Positions 48,160 to 60,660 of a stretch of DNA of 64,000 nt are shown here, piece after piece; the stretch's first letter is position 1, and each line of letters starts with the position of its first letter. Origin of the DNA: Anisakis pegreffii (lineage: Eukaryota > Nematoda > Chromadorea > Rhabditida > Anisakidae). Made by a program: the position numbers and the translations under genes. The notes under the pieces were generated by a model that was given only the letters and a program-made list of their open reading frames with translations, ran no database searches and was not told where the DNA came from. The DNA is taken from positions 62,001-126,000 of the forward strand of contig JAPYMA010000772.1 of NCBI GenBank assembly GCA_035041965.1. Direction: 5' to 3'.

Positions 48160-51100
48160 ATCAGAAGTTTTGTTTTTGCAAATTTATATGTGACAAAATT
48201 TGCAAGGTGAATAACTCGTGCAGTGCTAGCGGAAGAGCGCGATAAGTTCGCAGTCGTATGATAAATGACCACGAAATTGAGTCAATAATGAAAAACGGCA
48301 TAGGGATAAATAAGGCTGACGAATTAGCAAATATTTTTGCATCTAACAATGGAGTCTGATTAGTCTCCATAAGCAACTGGAACGAAACCAACATCAATCG
48401 AATGAGCAAGAAAATTTTCGCCAGCCTCACTTTTAGTAACTTTCATCTGTAAGTTTTTCACAGTTTTCATCATGGATAACGGTATTTCGCCATTTTTTGT
48501 TCTAGTTAAATTTCTAATCAAAGGTAAATATGGATAGAAAATTGGGTTTGCAAACATTTATGGTTTGATTCAATGAAGGCCTCAAAAACTCCGTAGGGCA
48601 TGCCTTAATATTTTTTGAGAAAATATACAATCTCTCCCGCAATACCGTTATCCAGCATCTTTAAAAGAGGACTGTCATCTGGGTGATTATTGAATTCTTG
48701 GCGCACAACTGTAGTACAACCAGCGCTGAAGAAAGATCGAGAGGAACTGGTCGAAAGTTGTAGGGTCATCTCTTTAACATTCGCTATCCGTAGAGTATTA
48801 GAACATATTACCGTACTTAGTATTGAAATCCATGCTGGAAAATATAAGCTGATAGCTGAAAATCAATTTGGGTTCAATAAGCAGAAGTCAACGTATAATG
48901 ACTAGTGCTTTCTGGCACATCGAAGACAATGAGTTTGTTGACTGCATACACGTTGAGTTCGGATACCGTCACCACCAAGGAATTGATTCATAAATTACGG
49001 GCATTAGGAATAGGTGGATACATGTTACTGTGAATTAATAATTTTTTGAAGCGCAGAACCCAACAAATGATTGTAGATGGGGTTTTGTCCAGACCGCAGA
49101 CATTTCTGTCTAGAGTTTACAAAATCTCGACGTTTCTTCAATCCCAGAATCAGGATTTAATCCCGGGATTATCCCGAGATCGAACAATTTTTGAAATATC
49201 GATGCGGAACATGTTCAAACACATTTTAATTCGAACCAATATGTTCATTATTAATCAGAAAGGAGTTAATATAACAAATTATTGAACAAATCCAAGAAAC
49301 CAAATTATTCAAATTCAAATTAATATTTCATATAATGATGCTAATGATCATGCCGCAAGGGCATACAGCATTTTCCATGCTAAGGCATCTTGTCTTCTCG
49401 GGTCTAAGCTAATAGCAGTACACTTGCATATGAATACGAAATATTTGATTCTCAAACACTTATTTGCAATGCTTCAAGAACATTTTTTCTCAGTATTAAC
49501 GTCAGATGAATTCTGCCGTTTCGAAAATTTCGATTTTTTACGAAAGAAATGCATCGTATGAATTATATTATTTGAATTTTGAAAAAATTAAAAGTTCAGA
49601 GCTTATCTAAAAAGTGAAAAAAACATCCGCAATGGATTTTCATCGAACCATCGAGCACTTACATATTTGATAATTTCGATCAAAAATCATGCAAATGTAC
49701 TTGATATTCAAGCATAAGACCCTTTTGAATGGAAGCTCACTTCGGCAATGAATTCTCACTATGAGTGAACTCAGTGAAAATTTATGTACATTTCGATCGG
49801 ATGAAAATGTTTCCAAATAGCCAAGTTAAAAGAATTGCAGTCTTTGGAACATGCAGTTGAATTAACAGATGTAATACTGAAGCCGAACAAATCGCGTGGG
49901 AAGAAAAGACTCAAATTTTCGTTGAACTTTGTTGCTTTTGGTTCTTATTAGAAAACGTGATTATCTCTGTTAGTCTACTTAGAAACGCATCCAGATGAGC
50001 GTGATATTAACCAATGAAGAGCAGAATAATCAGTTAAATATTCAATGAAGTGTTTCGCAAAAGTTCATCGAGCTGTTGTTGATCATGTCATTCGTCCAAC
50101 TTGCGCCTATTTCCTTAGCTGAACATCAATGATAGGGGGCAAACAGCAGAGATAACTGCATATGAATTAGATGGGAATGATTAAGGCTTGCTTCAAGATG
50201 GGCATATTATCAAAATTCACAGAAATTGACCTGTTTTATCAAATCCCGAGATCCAGGCATTTTTCAAAACTTAAATTCCAGATCAGGATCAGAAACAAAT
50301 CCCGGGATCTTGGGATCCCCGGATCCCGTGCAAACCCTAGTTCTGTCTGCTGTTCCACACAGCTCAACTCTTATTCTTTGCCTTTCACTGAAGTTTGCCT
50401 AACAGTAAGGACCTACCAGGCCTTCATACCAAAACGCATGTGAATAATGTGAAATCTTATAATTCGAATGCTCAAGACATTCAAGAAGCCTTAAACAAGT
50501 TGGGAGAGTGCTCCAAGTTATGGCAGCTTCCCACAGCTAAGGATAAAATTTGAGAAATTCATTTTGAGAATTTTTGAGATATCAAAACCCTCACAAAAAA
50601 TACAACCGCTTCCAATAATCGGTTGAAGTGCGGTAAAAGCTAACGATTTTACAACGGTTACTGATGACAACCTCAAATTCGATGGGAATTTAAGGAAAAT
50701 TTCTGATGCAACTTATTTCCGCTGCAACTCAATTCTAAAATTTCTCGAAACAAAATGTCCTCTGATATACTCAAAAGGCTTGAAAACGTATATAAGTCGT
50801 TTGATGGAACACTGAAAAAAAATTCTTAAATCCACTAACCACGAAGATGATTAATGTCCTCTGAAAGCCCCAAAGATTCTTCATCAAAATTGTTTTATGA
50901 GAATGCGGTTTTGCTTGCACTTTTGATAGAAATACATTGAAAAAATTGAACTCTGAAACGCTGAAATTCAAACAAACAAGGCAAGAGTTGTATGCTTTCA
51001 AAAATTCCTAACGACTTCTACGATATTCGAAGGGATGATATGACCATAAGCCCGCACATTACCATTTATCAAGCAACGACTCATAGCAAAAAGTATTTCG

Positions 51101-51225
51101 CCGCTATATCCCATCTACTTCAGTTCGATGGCACATAAATAGAATAATCCCGGTTTATACCGAATTGCCTTGTAATCCTGATGAATGCACTTCAACTGAG
51201 AAATTCAGAGCCTTTCTTGATAACC
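48160..51225 (+). pseudogene. Decayed LINE (non-LTR) reverse transcriptase, interrupted
   Basis: Plus-strand frames, broken by stops and shifts, line up in order with a CR1/jockey-type reverse transcriptase. From about 48300 comes a KADELANIFA segment; 48690-48760 encodes WRTTVVQPALKKD; then AENQFGF with a following STYND; 48990-49090 encodes LRALGIGGY and RRTQQMIVDGVLS. After the insertion the frame resumes with AVPHSSTLILC (family form GVPQGSVLGPLLF), then QEALNKLGECSKLWQLP near 50490-50550. The C-terminal PVYTELPCNPDE and FRAFLDN lie at 51150-51225. The catalytic FADD box was not found. Known: such proteins copy LINE RNA at the target site. This copy is dead. The endonuclease part upstream was not convincingly seen. 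The 49112-50340 insertion must be removed for the reading to be colinear. Confidence 0.85.
49112..50340. mobile_element. 1.2-kb DNA transposon nested in the LINE, TIR TAGRGTTTRCA
   Basis: It splits the LINE reverse transcriptase exactly between the codons for TFLS and AVPHSS. The octamer TTCTGTCT occurs on both sides (49104-49111 and 50341-50348); removing one copy and the insert restores the LINE order. The left end AGAGTTTACA and the right end, in reverse complement CTAGGGTTTGCA, form short inverted termini, and both subterminal regions contain ATCCCGGGAT and CCCGAGATC words. The 8-bp duplication suggests the hAT superfamily. No transposase was recognised inside, so it is probably non-autonomous. 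Its right third matches 16205-16665. Confidence 0.9.
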
Positions 51226-53235
51226 GTAAGCCACGAACTCTGATTAGTAGTCCTGAGGTACAATGCGATTGGACTTTGATTGATCCCTCCACTATCTGCG
51301 GATTTTGCAGTTCTTTGCTGCCATTCGCCACTATTGCCACTAAGCTAACGATAGCCTTGCGCATAATACACTGCTATTGCTTGAACTGATAACGCCAAAT
51401 CTATTATTATATATTTATTGCAAGTAGCAGTATCAATAGCATAATAATTGTCATTATTATCTTTACTGGTATCAACCACACTACTGTTTTGAAATCAGTC
51501 GTTGACGGTGTCAGCAGAAAAATTTTCTCCTTCTCCCATTAGCTTCAATGTAGATGCGCAAAAGGAAGACTAATAGGTTGCAAAAATTTTATAAATAGAA
51601 ACAAAATTTGTGGGTGAAGGAACAAGATCGTGACATGCAGAAATAATATTAGGCAACTACATCCTTAACACTCATGCATATCAAATTTCTTTCATCGTTC
51701 ATTCTATTACCCCGCCACATGCACACAATCTACAGAGATACATATTATTTATCCTTTTTTTTTCATTTATTCATTGCTTCCGTTATATTACACATATAAG
51801 CATTTATGCGACCCGTTGTATCGACTGAATTATTTTTGCAATTGTCTGATATTGTTCGCAAGCGACAGCAGTATATGCAGAAGAAATTTTCTTGGCATGG
51901 CAGGGGAAAATATTCAATTTTGCCGACACATTTGACATTTTTTTGTATTTCGTTTATCTGGAAGTTTATCAATAAAAGTTTTGCTTGTATCCATGAGATA
52001 GTTAGAATAATCTGTTAGCAATGCACATCCAACGATGAAGGTAAGTAAGTACTTGCAAAGCTGACGTGAAAGAAAAGCATTGCACGATGTTTCGTTTCCA
52101 GTGAATCGCTGAATTCACAACGGTGATATAAATTTGTCGAAATCTTTAGATTCACCTTCTTCTCCGTCGACTGAGAAGCTCAGAATCCGCATTTACAATG
52201 GTGCATCTACTTTTCCGTGAAAATTGGTAGTCTAGAATATAGAGCCTAATTTTTTCGATATTCTTTGGTTTCATGTTTTCTGCTCGAATCACCGTGAGCA
52301 GCAAAATTTTCAACTCTGCTTTTGAAGTGTTGGAAAATTAGACATCGACTTCTTTGTGATATTCTTTAGCTCGATGGCTTCGCAATTTTTCGGCTTCTTT
52401 CGACTTTTTTTTTCGGAGATGTTTAAGCAGGATTTATGGTTACACGTGACTAACTAGGGGCTTCATACGACTCTTCTCCGAAATCAAGCCCAGCTACGGA
52501 AATCCTGCTCCTTTTTGTGTTTAAGACCATGCTGATCAAATGAATTACTAAACTCATTGATGCTAACCTAAAAGCCTGTATGTCCCTGTGGAAGAAGCTG
52601 GCCACAGTGAGAAATACATGTTGCTTTCCTTTTTTCCATAACGAGCTCACCCCTCAATACAATACGGTCATCTTGCAATACAGGAAAGCATAAATAACAT
52701 CAGATATCATTAATCCACTTACTATCTTAATAGCAGTTATTTTGTGGCTGCAAAAATTCCTCTTTCACCATTCACATAACCACGAGGTTTGTTCGCTTGT
52801 TTATCAATGCTGATAACCAAAGAAATTGAAGAGCAAAGCATTCTTATCCGTTCTTGTAACCAAAATGCACCTCGACAAGTTTTGAAAATTAAGCAATGAA
52901 CTGAACAAAAACCAAAATTGAGAATGGCTCCATGCTGTCCTATTAGAATAATCATTTGGAAATAACATAATTGAGTCGTTTGCCTTCATCTGACTGTAAC
53001 TCGTTAAGTAACCGAAATGTTCATTTGATGATCAGTCGGATGTCCTACAAATACGCTTTCGAATAGAGCAGAAGAATACATTCGGAAATGGAATCCAGAC
53101 TCGTGCTTTTGCATTCGTCAAACGCTTCTTTCATAAATTTTCGTTTCCAACATCACACCAGTTTCTTTCGGAATTGAGCCAAGCAGATAGTTTGGTTGTA
53201 TTGGAGAAATAGATATTGTTTAAAAAAGTATCTTA
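51226..53235. other. Gene-free stretch after the LINE
   Basis: AT-rich, no exon or repeat recognised. Short frames on both strands (for example 51806-52018 plus and 52450-52650 minus) have no motif. Confidence 0.4.
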
Positions 53236-53808
53236 ATTGGGTACTGTGGAAAAAGATGTAAATTTCAATCGGAAAGAAGTAACTGCTGAAGGCGATTTAG
53301 CAAAAAAGTTAGCAACTTTGCAAGAAAAAATTATTACAAGTCGAGGAAATTTTTTTGGATACAGTTGACGAGGGTATTCCAATTGGTTCGCCCTAGTGTG
53401 AGCTATATTTCTACTGTAAAAGAACATTCATAAAAGAATAAAGATTTTCAAATACGGAAACGATTAACACGCCAAACACTGATTACAAGTGAAGCTGTTA
53501 AGAAAGTAAAGGATGTGCACAAGTCCAGATCACATCTCTCGAAAATCCGACAATGCAATACAACTGAAAATGATCAACATTTGCAATAAATTCTGATCGT
53601 TACTCATCAGCCATGCACTTTGCATGTGTACGTAACAAAGAATCAAGAAGCTATTGAGCATCTCCGTTGAAAATTTTTGGTGTTCATTTGAAAGTATTTG
53701 AGTAGCTATTTGATCACAGTCGCCTGTGAAATCCACTGCGTTGAGCACCGATAAGATAGTGTTATTGGATTAAAAATGTCATATCAAGCTCACTTCATCC
53801 ATCCTTAG

Positions 53809-54660
53809 AATGCTGCATTTCACACTCCATTTTCGATTGAATATTTCTTCTTTCGCATCGGTAGAATCCAAAATCATGATGAAATCCGCTTCGCATATTT
53901 CCTCGAACAGATTGTTCTCGAAACCTATCATAATTCCGCATTTCTAATAAACTATGATAAGTCTGAATGCGAAAGCATAGTAATAGGTGTACCTACTTAT
54001 CCACAAAAAGACATCGAAATGATTGAACGGATTCAGTATCACAAATGCAACCTTTCAAAATCATCACCATCTGAACGGCTTTTCCAAGGGGTGAGTTCTT
54101 TTGGATATACCGAGATGTCCTCATAATTCAACTTCTAAACCAGGTTCCGTAGCTTACTGGATGTTAGGGGAAGCCGTTTTCTATGCAACATATCGCCGCA
54201 TTTAAACAGTGTAATTGTACAGATTAACAGCTGATACAGACATGCAGTTCATTTCTGCATTGCAATCACTAAGATAATCCTTCAATGAATTTATCACTGT
54301 CTCGATCAATTATGGCTACAACTCTGTTACAACATCTCCGTTACAGCCAGCCTTAATGAGCGGATTATATTACTGGTCACATGAAACGATCGCTCTTATG
54401 ATTATTAGTAAAATTTTCATCGCATCACGAGTCGAGGATATCGCGAATCCTCTCAAAAGCAACTTTTTGAGTTGACTCCATTCTTGGATTATCTAAGCGA
54501 CTGCGCACTTATCGAGCAATCTTATAGGGATATGCAGTTGGAAATCGCAGTGCCGTTTGAATGCATCACAAAAAGTGATAATCGTTTGATAGGTTCGCAA
54601 CGTTCGGTGTGTCACAAGGAGCACATCTACTTGAAAAATGCAAAACGGAAGGATTATTGA
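53809..54660 (+). CDS. Candidate exons of an unidentified gene
   Basis: An open segment 53809-54090 (94 codons, phase 0 at both ends) starts after CATCCTTAG and ends at a good GTGAGT donor. It contains EYFFFRIGRI, FLEQIVLETY and QYHKCNLSKS, which read like real protein. A second open segment, 54463-54660, follows an acceptor-like CTTTTTGAG in phase 0 and ends in a stop after KNAKRKDY. Upstream, 53240-53345 and 53430-53585 also show lysine/glutamate-rich frames without a clear connection. I recognise no family. An antisense frame (about 51 codons at 53792-53944) with plausible splice borders is the competing reading. All of this could be chance or a decayed gene. Confidence 0.28.
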
Positions 54661-57600
54661 AAAGCGTTTGAACGAAATCGAGTGAATGCATTCACGCGAT
54701 CGTTTAAGTTGAACGAACTACGTCTGTGCTTCAGGAAATGCTAAAGTACAGAAAGCAACAAATGAATTTTTCTGAGAAGAAACATTAATAGGAACCTATC
54801 AGATCACTGTGAACGACAACGCTAAATTACTGCAACTTTACGGATATCTATGAATTATTGAGTGGAACTCAACAGGCGCTAGCTGCACGGCAGACTTTCT
54901 CAACGAACTGAGATGCGTGATCATAATGCATTCAGTAAGTCTAGCTGCTCTTTTTTTAAGTTGCTACAGTCTGTCATTATCGCCTCTCGTCTTGTTTTCT
55001 CTCTTCAACATCAATGTACAATTTACACGTCACATTCACAATTCGATGTGAGTAAGTTTACATGCAGACGACGCTGTTGAGACGTTGTGATAAGATGAAA
55101 GCATTGACTGACACTAATCTTCGAATGGAGCGACGGTTGAGAATTACGGGCAATGACTGGCTAGACTTAACTAATCTCAATTGATTAAGACAGCAGCGAT
55201 TGCTGAGATTGATAGCTGGATTCCACTTGTCTCTGGAATGTCACGCCAGCAGTGACTCGGAATGAATCTCCAGGATTGTTTTCAGCTCTTCTGTTTGGCA
55301 ATGGTTGTTTTAGAGAGAGATTGGCTCGATCACCTGCGACACTCTGAGGCTAGCAAGGCTCACGACTGAAGGCGGTTGACAGTTTTTTTCACTGAGGTGA
55401 GGAATCTCATCCGTCATGTAGATGGTCAGATGACTGACTGGTCAAGCAACAGATTCATTCAGCAATACAGAGTGAAACGTGTTCATAATGAACCAGCTTG
55501 GTGAAGACAAATGAAGAAGTAAGAATAAATAACAAAGATGAAAGCATAATACGCCAAAATACGTGAAGGTAGCAAATGTTCGAGAAATTATCAAATGCTC
55601 TGCGTAAATTTCTGAGAATGAGCAGGAAACACACTGAACTCTTTCTGTATTCCTTAAGGAGAGTGAGATCTCAACATCACTGAAGTTTAGCCGTTGATGA
55701 TGAGCCAAATGCACTCCAGTAACGACTTTCATTACGGAGTTTGTCACAGAACGGCACATAAAAAACCGTGTTAATGAACTGAACTTTCTTGTGAACTGAA
55801 AATTTCCTGAGCGTTAGTCATCGTACATATCTTCGAGATGAAGGCAAGGTATTGTCGCATCACTTGCTTTTTTATCATGTTCAGATTATTTCCATATGAC
55901 CAGGAAAACAGGCAAAAGTGAAGACAAAAACCGGTCCAAACAAATTTTGGAGTCACTAAAATCTAGCGAAACCGACGAGCATATGCAGTTGACTAAAAGT
56001 CTGCGATGATTAGTCTGATCAATAAAACAAATTCTCAATGGATTTCCTATTGGCTCAGAACAATGGTAATATGATAAAGTAAACTAGTTTTTCACCTCTC
56101 AGTTTCTCACTTAAACGCAGGTGGAAGAACTTTGGTGCATTGGTTTCGTTTTTTGGATGAGTTAATGCAATGCATTAAAATGTTATGGAAAAGTGTTAAT
56201 AAAACAACAGTTCCATTGGAGGTATAGCTTTATGAAGCTTCATGAAAACAAGCGGTGAGAATATTCCGAGACTGTAAGCTTTTGATCAACATTATGAACA
56301 CTAGGGCATGGCCACTCGGTGAATGCACATATAAATAGCTCGAAAAGAGCATTCGAAACGCCGAATAACAAATGCATTGAATGATTCCGTTAAATAAGAA
56401 ATGCGCTGAATGAATTTGAGTCATACGAATAGAGTGAACGAGTAGACATCAAGAATAGCGATAATTTCTGATGTTCAAGAAGTGCTTGAGGAATATGTCG
56501 TATTAAATGCGATTCGCTACAGAAAACGTCACTCATTTAGGCAATAATGAAAATTGAGATTGACTGTTGAAGCAACATAGAATCAACGACGCAAATAACC
56601 ACGCTTTAAGAATGGTTTTATCGGATTTCCGGCAATTTCTTGCAATGAAAGTGCATTCAATTTGAATTCAGAGCAAAGCGAATTCGAAGGACATCATAAT
56701 TAAATTTAGTGAACAAATGTCTCATGATATTCAATCGGTGGAAATATTCAATTCTAGCATGCGTGTTTCGGAAAGGAGTTCTGAAAATTCACAAGTGATT
56801 GAAAACCTAAGCGATGACAGAATTGAACATAGGATTGATCAAGTTCAAAATTCCTCTGATGAATGGGGAAGGAGATTATACTATTTTCATATGCAAAAAT
56901 TTTGCATGACAAAGAGGAGTTTGCAGATCCGACAGTGAGAGGAGCATAAATTAAAGTTGCTTTCGAGTAAAACTGCAGTAAAATTGCAAGTAAAATTGCA
57001 AGAAATGGCAAAGTTTTGGTTCGTCTGTGAGGGATCTCATTTATTTTCCGCAATGAACCTGACAAGGGAGAAATTTGAAAAACAATAAAAATATAGTATC
57101 AAAAGTCGTGAAGCTTTCGCATACGAAAGCATCACGATCGATGAAGAAAGTGTGCCTGAAATGAATCCGGCGAATGGATCAAAAATGACTGAAAGTACAA
57201 TCTGCTAAGTGGCACATGAGGACCGATAACGACCATCAGGCACGTGAGAGCATCATCGCACACGATTATTTTTGTATGTGCTGCGTCTTTTTTGATTGCC
57301 TCTTGCGGTTAATTATTTCGTGCGATAAGCTTGCGCTGCTACGAAAAGACTACAATGCGAATCGTTTCGAAAAAAATCGGAGAGATATCGAAAGAAGTTT
57401 ATCTTCATAGGGAACGTAAGAGTTTTTCTGATCCTCATAAAAGAATGTACTCATTTAGGAAGCACTCATTATCAAGTGAAACCAAACTGGTGCTATTACC
57501 AAACACTGTAGAGGAGAACTGTGGTCATTCGTCGCACATTTTCGCGCGTTGTTTGATAGAACATCACTTCGTTTAAAAAGATAGTTCGTTCCAAAAAGCT

Positions 57601-60416
57601 GTTAGAAGATAGATTATGCAGTAAACAGAGATATTATCACCTTCGAGATGCTTGAAGAATCGACTTGAAGTGGTGTTCGACAGTGAACCTGAACAGAAAA
57701 CAACTAACTGTAGTCATCTGGCAAGGAATGAAAACGCACAACGTTTTCGAGGCAATTTTTTTCTGTCCAACCTTTCACATGTTGGCAGCAAAGGTGAGCA
57801 AAAAATTCAAATCAATATTGTCAGGGTTGACATACTCACTGAATCGTTTCATTGCAAATTGTTCGTGCAGCAGTACGCATCCAGCATCTACTCCGATATA
57901 AGTTGTTTTTCCGATGAACCTTGGCGGATTGCGTTTTCATCACTTGAATTCATCAAAATAATGAACAATATTTCTAGGAACTGATCATCCACAATCATCA
58001 TCATACACTCAATCAGACAGAAAAATGTTGATATTTAGCATGTAATTGTTTACTGGAAGTTGAGTAACGAAATCGTTAGTTTATGTTGAGGAAAATGGAA
58101 TTTTAATCATCACATGAAAAATCCCAATTCTGAGCTACTACGAACTGCAATTTCCACCTCATTCTGTGAATGGAGAATATTTGTTTTTATTATAGCTATT
58201 ATACTTATTGATTCCAGTAGCAACAAACAAAATAATAAGATATAATTCCACCATAAATTACAATGAGTTCGAATAAGCTTGCAATTTTCATTGAACCACA
58301 CCGAGCGTATCGAACGTCCACTTTATCGTCACCCGTATCAAACTGAGATTTTACATAGGCAGATATTGCCTTCAGATTAGAGCAATGAACACTCACACTC
58401 ACTCGTAACTCTCTTCAATTGACTGACTAACGAAAAAGAGGGATGGAAGTTGGCATAATCGAGTTCCTATTCTATAGGTTGGAAGTCAAACGTTCGGATT
58501 GATACATCAGAAAATATGACAACAGATTATCATTAGCTATCGAAATGAAACGTTTCCAAATGGGTAGAGTAAAGTGTGAAAATTGTTGCTGCTGCTTTAG
58601 GTGATCACAAGGGGCTGGAATGGTACTGTGTCCAACTCATCGATTCCATATGAGCACAAACGTAAAATGAGAAATTGAAAGCCAGCATTTACTATACTCA
58701 CTGTTTCATTTACATATTTTTACAGAATGGAGGGTTCTAGAAAAATATTCCTGCAATTTCAAAGTATTATGTTCTCGATAGAGTGTGGTGAAAATAAATT
58801 TCAACGGCATCTGAAACCATTTCATTGGAGCTTCATTGTGAATTGTTACGAGACTCGCCAGTATCATGGTTGTCACTCGAAAATCATGGCTACATATGAC
58901 ATTATCACGATTGAAGAGAGGTGAACTTGAGAAAAAGTAAACGTTCGAACATGTGCCTTAGCAGAAGATACGTGCCAAAAAGAGTCGTGAGGTGATATAT
59001 AAACTCTCTGTTGCCCATTGTCATGGATACTCTACGGAACAAAAAGTTGCATTGTCAAATCTCGAAGTCATATACTTCCTCCTCCTCACGCCCAGTAACT
59101 CATCACTTCTTTTGTTCCGCATTGGATTCATCGGTTGTGCTCACTTTCATAACCAACGTCATTATTATTATCATTTCAACATCCACACATCACTAATCAA
59201 AAACTGACTTCATTTCACCCGCTCGATTGTGTCAAGCTTGATTTGTTAAATTGATGGATATGACACTACAATAACAAACATAATAAATAACACCGAATCT
59301 GCAACTTAAGCGAACATTGAAAATGGGCTGATAATGGGAATAGGATGTTGAATACTTTGTGTTAATGAATTATGCACGTATATGTATATGTGTGACAGAG
59401 GGAGAACGAAAAGAACAGACGAAATAAAAATTTCATTTTTTATTCCCTTGATACGCCTGATAATTAAGCGTTAAACAGCCCTCACTCACACCCGTTCTGA
59501 TCCACCCACTAATAGGCTTCGTGAGCTTATTACGTTCATTGCATGCACTTTGTATACTACAAAGGAATATCACTCAGGAGACTAATCCAGTTCACAAGTA
59601 CAAACATGAACCTGACAAGAATTCTACAAACGAATGCGTTTCGATACACATAGCAGTTAAATATGTATGTAAGCGAGAAAACTAATTAGTGGTATAACTA
59701 TAAAACAATATCTCAGTCGATTATTTTAGAATATTTCAGTCACAGCCGTTGAGTATGATTTTTTTGAATTAGTGTTCTATTCGTACTTTTGCAGTCAACA
59801 GATCCGTTTGTTGACCTTGAATGTCATCCTCTTTTGCGACGTAAACCTAAAAATAATTTGGTGCGTTTCTGGTTTTATTCTGAAATGAGTTGTTTCTGAT
59901 GCTGATTGATCGAATCAGCATGAATGATCGATTAGTTCAAATGGGGAAGAAACAGTAAACATCAGCTGAGTAGTTTAGAGAGTTTTTAACGTTTCAATGA
60001 GTTCACGAGAAGAAGATCCAAATGGGCTTAGAGAAGGTAATCGCCGCAGTTGCCTAAGGAGAACGTGATGTTGCAAACGCACTAATTCAAAACGAGGAAA
60101 TCTTTAAAGAAGTATGAGACAGAAAACAGTAACTAAGTTGAGAGCAACGAATAAAACCCAGAAAGGTGTACTTCGGAGAACCTCACCGCCATTGGCTCTT
60201 GTGCACTTTATAGGCAGTTTGAAGCATTCGATGACAATCTCATTAGCGTGCCATTTTCAGTCAATCATCTGCCATCCAATTACATCTCAACGTAAAATTA
60301 TGCTGTAGTTTCTCAAGTGCAGAGCCGTCTTAAAAAATTTGCTACATTCAAAAATCAGTCAAAGTAAACAACTGCAGGTGACAATATATGTCAAATATAA
60401 ACTACATATTTGCAAT
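54661..60416. other. Gene-poor stretch
   Basis: No recognisable gene. Frames cluster at 57216-57984 on the plus strand (three overlapping, up to 110 codons) but lack known motifs or convincing splice sites. Nothing else stood out. Confidence 0.4.
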
Positions 60417-60652
60417 TAGTGTTCGTCGGGGAGCAGTTTTTCGCACGTAGGGACCCCATGGGGAGAAAAATGGACAAGGGGGTCCCCGCGAAAAAGTCGA
60501 GGAGCAAACTGCGCGGGGGCGTTCCCACAGGAGTAAATTGGACGGGGGGGGGCGCAAAAAAGCCGGGGAGCAAATTGCGCGAGGGGGGGTGAGCGCTCCC
60601 TGCGTTCCCCGCCGGGGTCCCCGACGGGGAGCCCGTTCACCGACGAACACTA
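60417..60652. mobile_element. 236-bp GC-rich hAT-like MITE, TIR TAGTGTTCGTCGG
   Basis: The left end TAGTGTTCGTCGG and the right end CCGACGAACACTA are exact inverted repeats, flanked by a perfect 8-bp duplication TTTGCAAT (60409-60416 and 60653-60660). The interior is strikingly GC-rich against AT-rich surroundings, with runs of up to ten G and repeated words GGGGAGCAAA and GCGCGGGGG. The several frames across it on both strands are artefacts of its composition. The terminus resembles that of the element at 15643-16955, so both may be moved by related transposases (inference). Confidence 0.93.
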
Positions 60653-60660
60653 TTTGCAAT

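Noticed and set aside
48161..48557. Minus-strand frames of 65-89 codons
   Set aside because: They are antisense to the plus-strand LINE reverse-transcriptase remnant, which matches the family in order.
60391..60659. Proline/arginine-rich frames on both strands
   Set aside because: They are produced by the GC-rich 236-bp transposon with defined ends and target duplication.
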